Origin: Oscillospiraceae bacterium
GTDB taxonomy: Bacteria > Bacillota > Clostridia > Oscillospirales > Ruminococcaceae
Assembly: GCA_020024185.1 (NCBI GenBank)
Contig: JAHHUD010000009.1
Span: forward strand, 1-36,627
Length of the DNA stretch: 36,627 nt
Direction of reading: 5' to 3'
This document shows positions 35,384 to 36,627 of the stretch, piece after piece. A model generated the notes under the pieces. It was not told the DNA's origin, did not search any database, and worked only from the letters and a program-made list of their open reading frames with translations. The translations under genes were made by a program, and so were the position numbers. Numbering within the stretch: position 1 is the stretch's first letter; each line of letters begins with the position of its first letter.

Positions 35384-35580
35384 GCTATTTTTATCACCCA
35401 AACAAAAGTGAACTCCCCCAAGAATTGCGTCACAGTAAACAAAGAAAAGGACTTTTGACCTTGACTTTATCTTAAAACCAGAGAGGAGAAAGATATCAGA
35501 AATGAAAGTTAATACCAAGCCTCACTATTTCTATTCTTCTGCCATTAAACCATTAACAAGCAAAAACTTCAACTTAAAAA
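35384..35580 (+). repeat. Element left-end repeat, copy D
   Basis: Starts inside the first inverted repeat (GGCTATTTTTATCACCC), keeps GTGAACTCCCCCAAGAATTG and AGTAAACAAAGAAAAGGA, and ends near AAGTCTTAAAAGTGTA. It marks a fourth element. Its att junction is missing; ICE relic DNA abuts it. Confidence 0.7.
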
Positions 35581-35689
35581 TAAGTCTTAAAAGTGTATTT
35601 CCTGATAACGCAAGACACAATGAAAATGTTTACAAAACCATCTTTTGAATCAATGAAAAAGAGATCCAAATTGCAATAGATACAGATGT

Positions 35690-35821
35690 TAATTCGCTCG
35701 TGTAGGCGGTTATTTGCCCCTGTGTGCGATTTTAAAAAATGAGTAGAGGATAATGCCACAACAAAGGTATTGGAAGAATTCGAGAGGATTAAAAAACAAA
35801 AAATAAAAGATAGTGTAACCA
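35690..35821 (+). other. Conserved post-HTH block of element 4
   Basis: Aligns with 8180-8285 and 11300-11415: CGCTCGTG, then TGTGTGCGATTTT, AAAATGAG and ATTGGAAGAATTCGAG. The HTH gene itself has been deleted between copy D and this block. It is cut at about 35822 by the IS1182-type element. Confidence 0.6.
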
Positions 35822-35929
35822 AACGGTGCTGTTGACAAATAGGTAAAAAAATAATCAGATAAGCTATTCAAATTTTTAGCTTGTTTGATTTTTGTTTTTA
35901 TTAAATATATTTGAATGTAAATGAGCAAT

Positions 35930-36158
35930 TTTGGTGTGTTACACCTACCTTTCAAGTATTTTACCAATCTTTTTAAGTTTAAAGCACACGCCGATAAGAG
36001 GCAATGTTCTGTTACTTTTTCATTGCCTCGCTTAAATGTCTTTCTTAAATTGTGGTTTGCTTTTTGATGTGAAAAGTTTCCTTCACACCATATTTTTCTA
36101 AGTCTCATTAACTCGTAATATCTTGGTGTTGCAACATTTAAATTTTGAGCATATGTAT
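35930..36158 (-). pseudogene. IS1182 transposase, C-terminal piece in a shifted frame
   Basis: Reads YAQNLNVATPRYYELMRLRK, EGNFSHQKANHNLRKTFKRG and LSACALNLKRLVKYLKG, the usual C-terminus of IS1182 transposases. It is in another frame from the preceding part; the shift is near 36158 (AATATACATATGCTC). The natural stop seems to be lost, as the frame stays open to 35710. Confidence 0.75.
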
Positions 36159-36627
36159 ATTTGAAATTAAAGTTTCGTTCAAGTGTTTTTTAGGTTTATT
36201 TGTACACATTGCTTTTATTGGACACTGACTGCAAATCTTTGTATGGCAAGAATATCTTAAAGTAGCTTTTCCCAGTTGGTAAGAACCTCTGACTAACTTT
36301 ATATTATTTGGACATACAAAACAATCTTCATCTTCAATATATTTAAAGTCGTCAACTGTAAATTTAATATTATCATATTCTTCAGCCTTGCGTATTGGAA
36401 TATATGTTTTGATACCTCTCTTATACATCTCTGCATGTATTTCACTACTGTAATATCCTGCGTCTGCGCATATTTCTTTGGTATCAAAATTGAATTTTTT
36501 TATTTGATAAAGTATACGTTCACAATGTGGCACCTTATCTGATATGTTACCTGACGTAACATATACATCTGTGATTATACCACTGTTACCGTCACAGGTT
36601 TGATGACTTAGATAATGAAATCCTATA
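36138..36627 (-). CDS. IS1182-type transposase, partial
   Basis: The frame is open to the window edge and holds the DDE catalytic core region: GFHYLSHQTCDGNSGIITDV, VTSGNISD, then ADAGYYSSEIHAEMYKRGI and a Cys-rich segment (CHTKICSQCPIKAMC). The N-terminus is outside the window. A frameshift near 36158 cuts off the normal C-terminus, so this copy is probably inactive. Confidence 0.85.
   Translation of the reverse strand, partial: IGFHYLSHQTCDGNSGIITDVYVTSGNISDKVPHCERILYQIKKFNFDTKEICADAGYYSSEIHAEMYKRGIKTYIPIRKAEEYDNIKFTVDDFKYIEDEDCFVCPNNIKLVRGSYQLGKATLRYSCHTKICSQCPIKAMCTNKPKKHLNETLISNIHMLKI

Larger units (their letters stand above)
35822..36627 (-). mobile_element. IS1182-type insertion sequence, right part beyond the window
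   Basis: Starts with the terminal sequence CGGTGCTGTTGACAAATAGG (35824 on), typical of this family, then an AAGCTA/TAGCTT hairpin after the transposase end, and the transposase on the minus strand. It interrupts the element-4 block, so it arrived after that element. Confidence 0.7.

Overview
The window is AT-rich DNA with strong AGGAGG-type ribosome binding sites, clostridial-looking tyrosine integrases and IS elements, and Gram-positive-style sugar uptake genes. It most resembles an accessory region of a low-GC Firmicute of class Clostridia, probably a gut-type anaerobe. No housekeeping gene is present from which to name a species.

Layout. (1) 92-7101: a defence block. It holds a fused cytosine-5 plus adenine-N6 DNA methyltransferase, an HNH-type restriction endonuclease broken by a one-base frameshift, a small gene of unknown role, and a DUF262-DUF1524 (GmrSD-like) nuclease. 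(2) 7378-10817: a compact 3.4 kb integrative element. It has a conserved left-end repeat, a HTH/replication-initiator-like gene, a complete tyrosine integrase, one cargo gene (metallo-beta-lactamase-fold hydrolase), and a right end carrying the 3' part of a tRNA-Met(CAT) gene flanked by repeated ATTGGTCA sites. (3) 10818-30112: a second, closely related element ending in an identical tRNA-Met fragment. Its integrase is split. The N-terminal piece lies at 11742 and the C-terminal piece at 27612, with IS3 and IS200 relics at the two break points and about 15 kb between them that contain a complete alpha-glucoside utilisation cluster. (4) 30113-32377: the left end of a third element, with a second DUF262 gene placed between the left-end repeat and a truncated copy of the HTH gene. 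(5) 32566-35317: relics of a polymorphic toxin (JAB/MPN-like tail), a run of small immunity-like genes, and a decayed ICE replication initiator (DUF6017). (6) 35384-36627: a fourth left-end repeat cut by an IS1182-type element that runs off the right edge.

How the genes work together. The sugar cluster comprises a LacI-family regulator with a perfect 20-bp operator, a lipoprotein binding protein, two permeases, a GH65 phosphorylase, beta-phosphoglucomutase, two GH13 enzymes and one GH31 enzyme. Together these would import alpha-glucosides, split them by phosphorolysis and hydrolysis, and feed glucose and glucose-6-phosphate to glycolysis. No transporter ATPase is encoded, so a shared MsiK-type ATPase elsewhere is expected. 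The surrounding DNA is best read as repeated integration of small related elements at one tRNA-Met gene. Each copy carries its own cargo, and later IS insertion, deletion and recombination have eroded the array.
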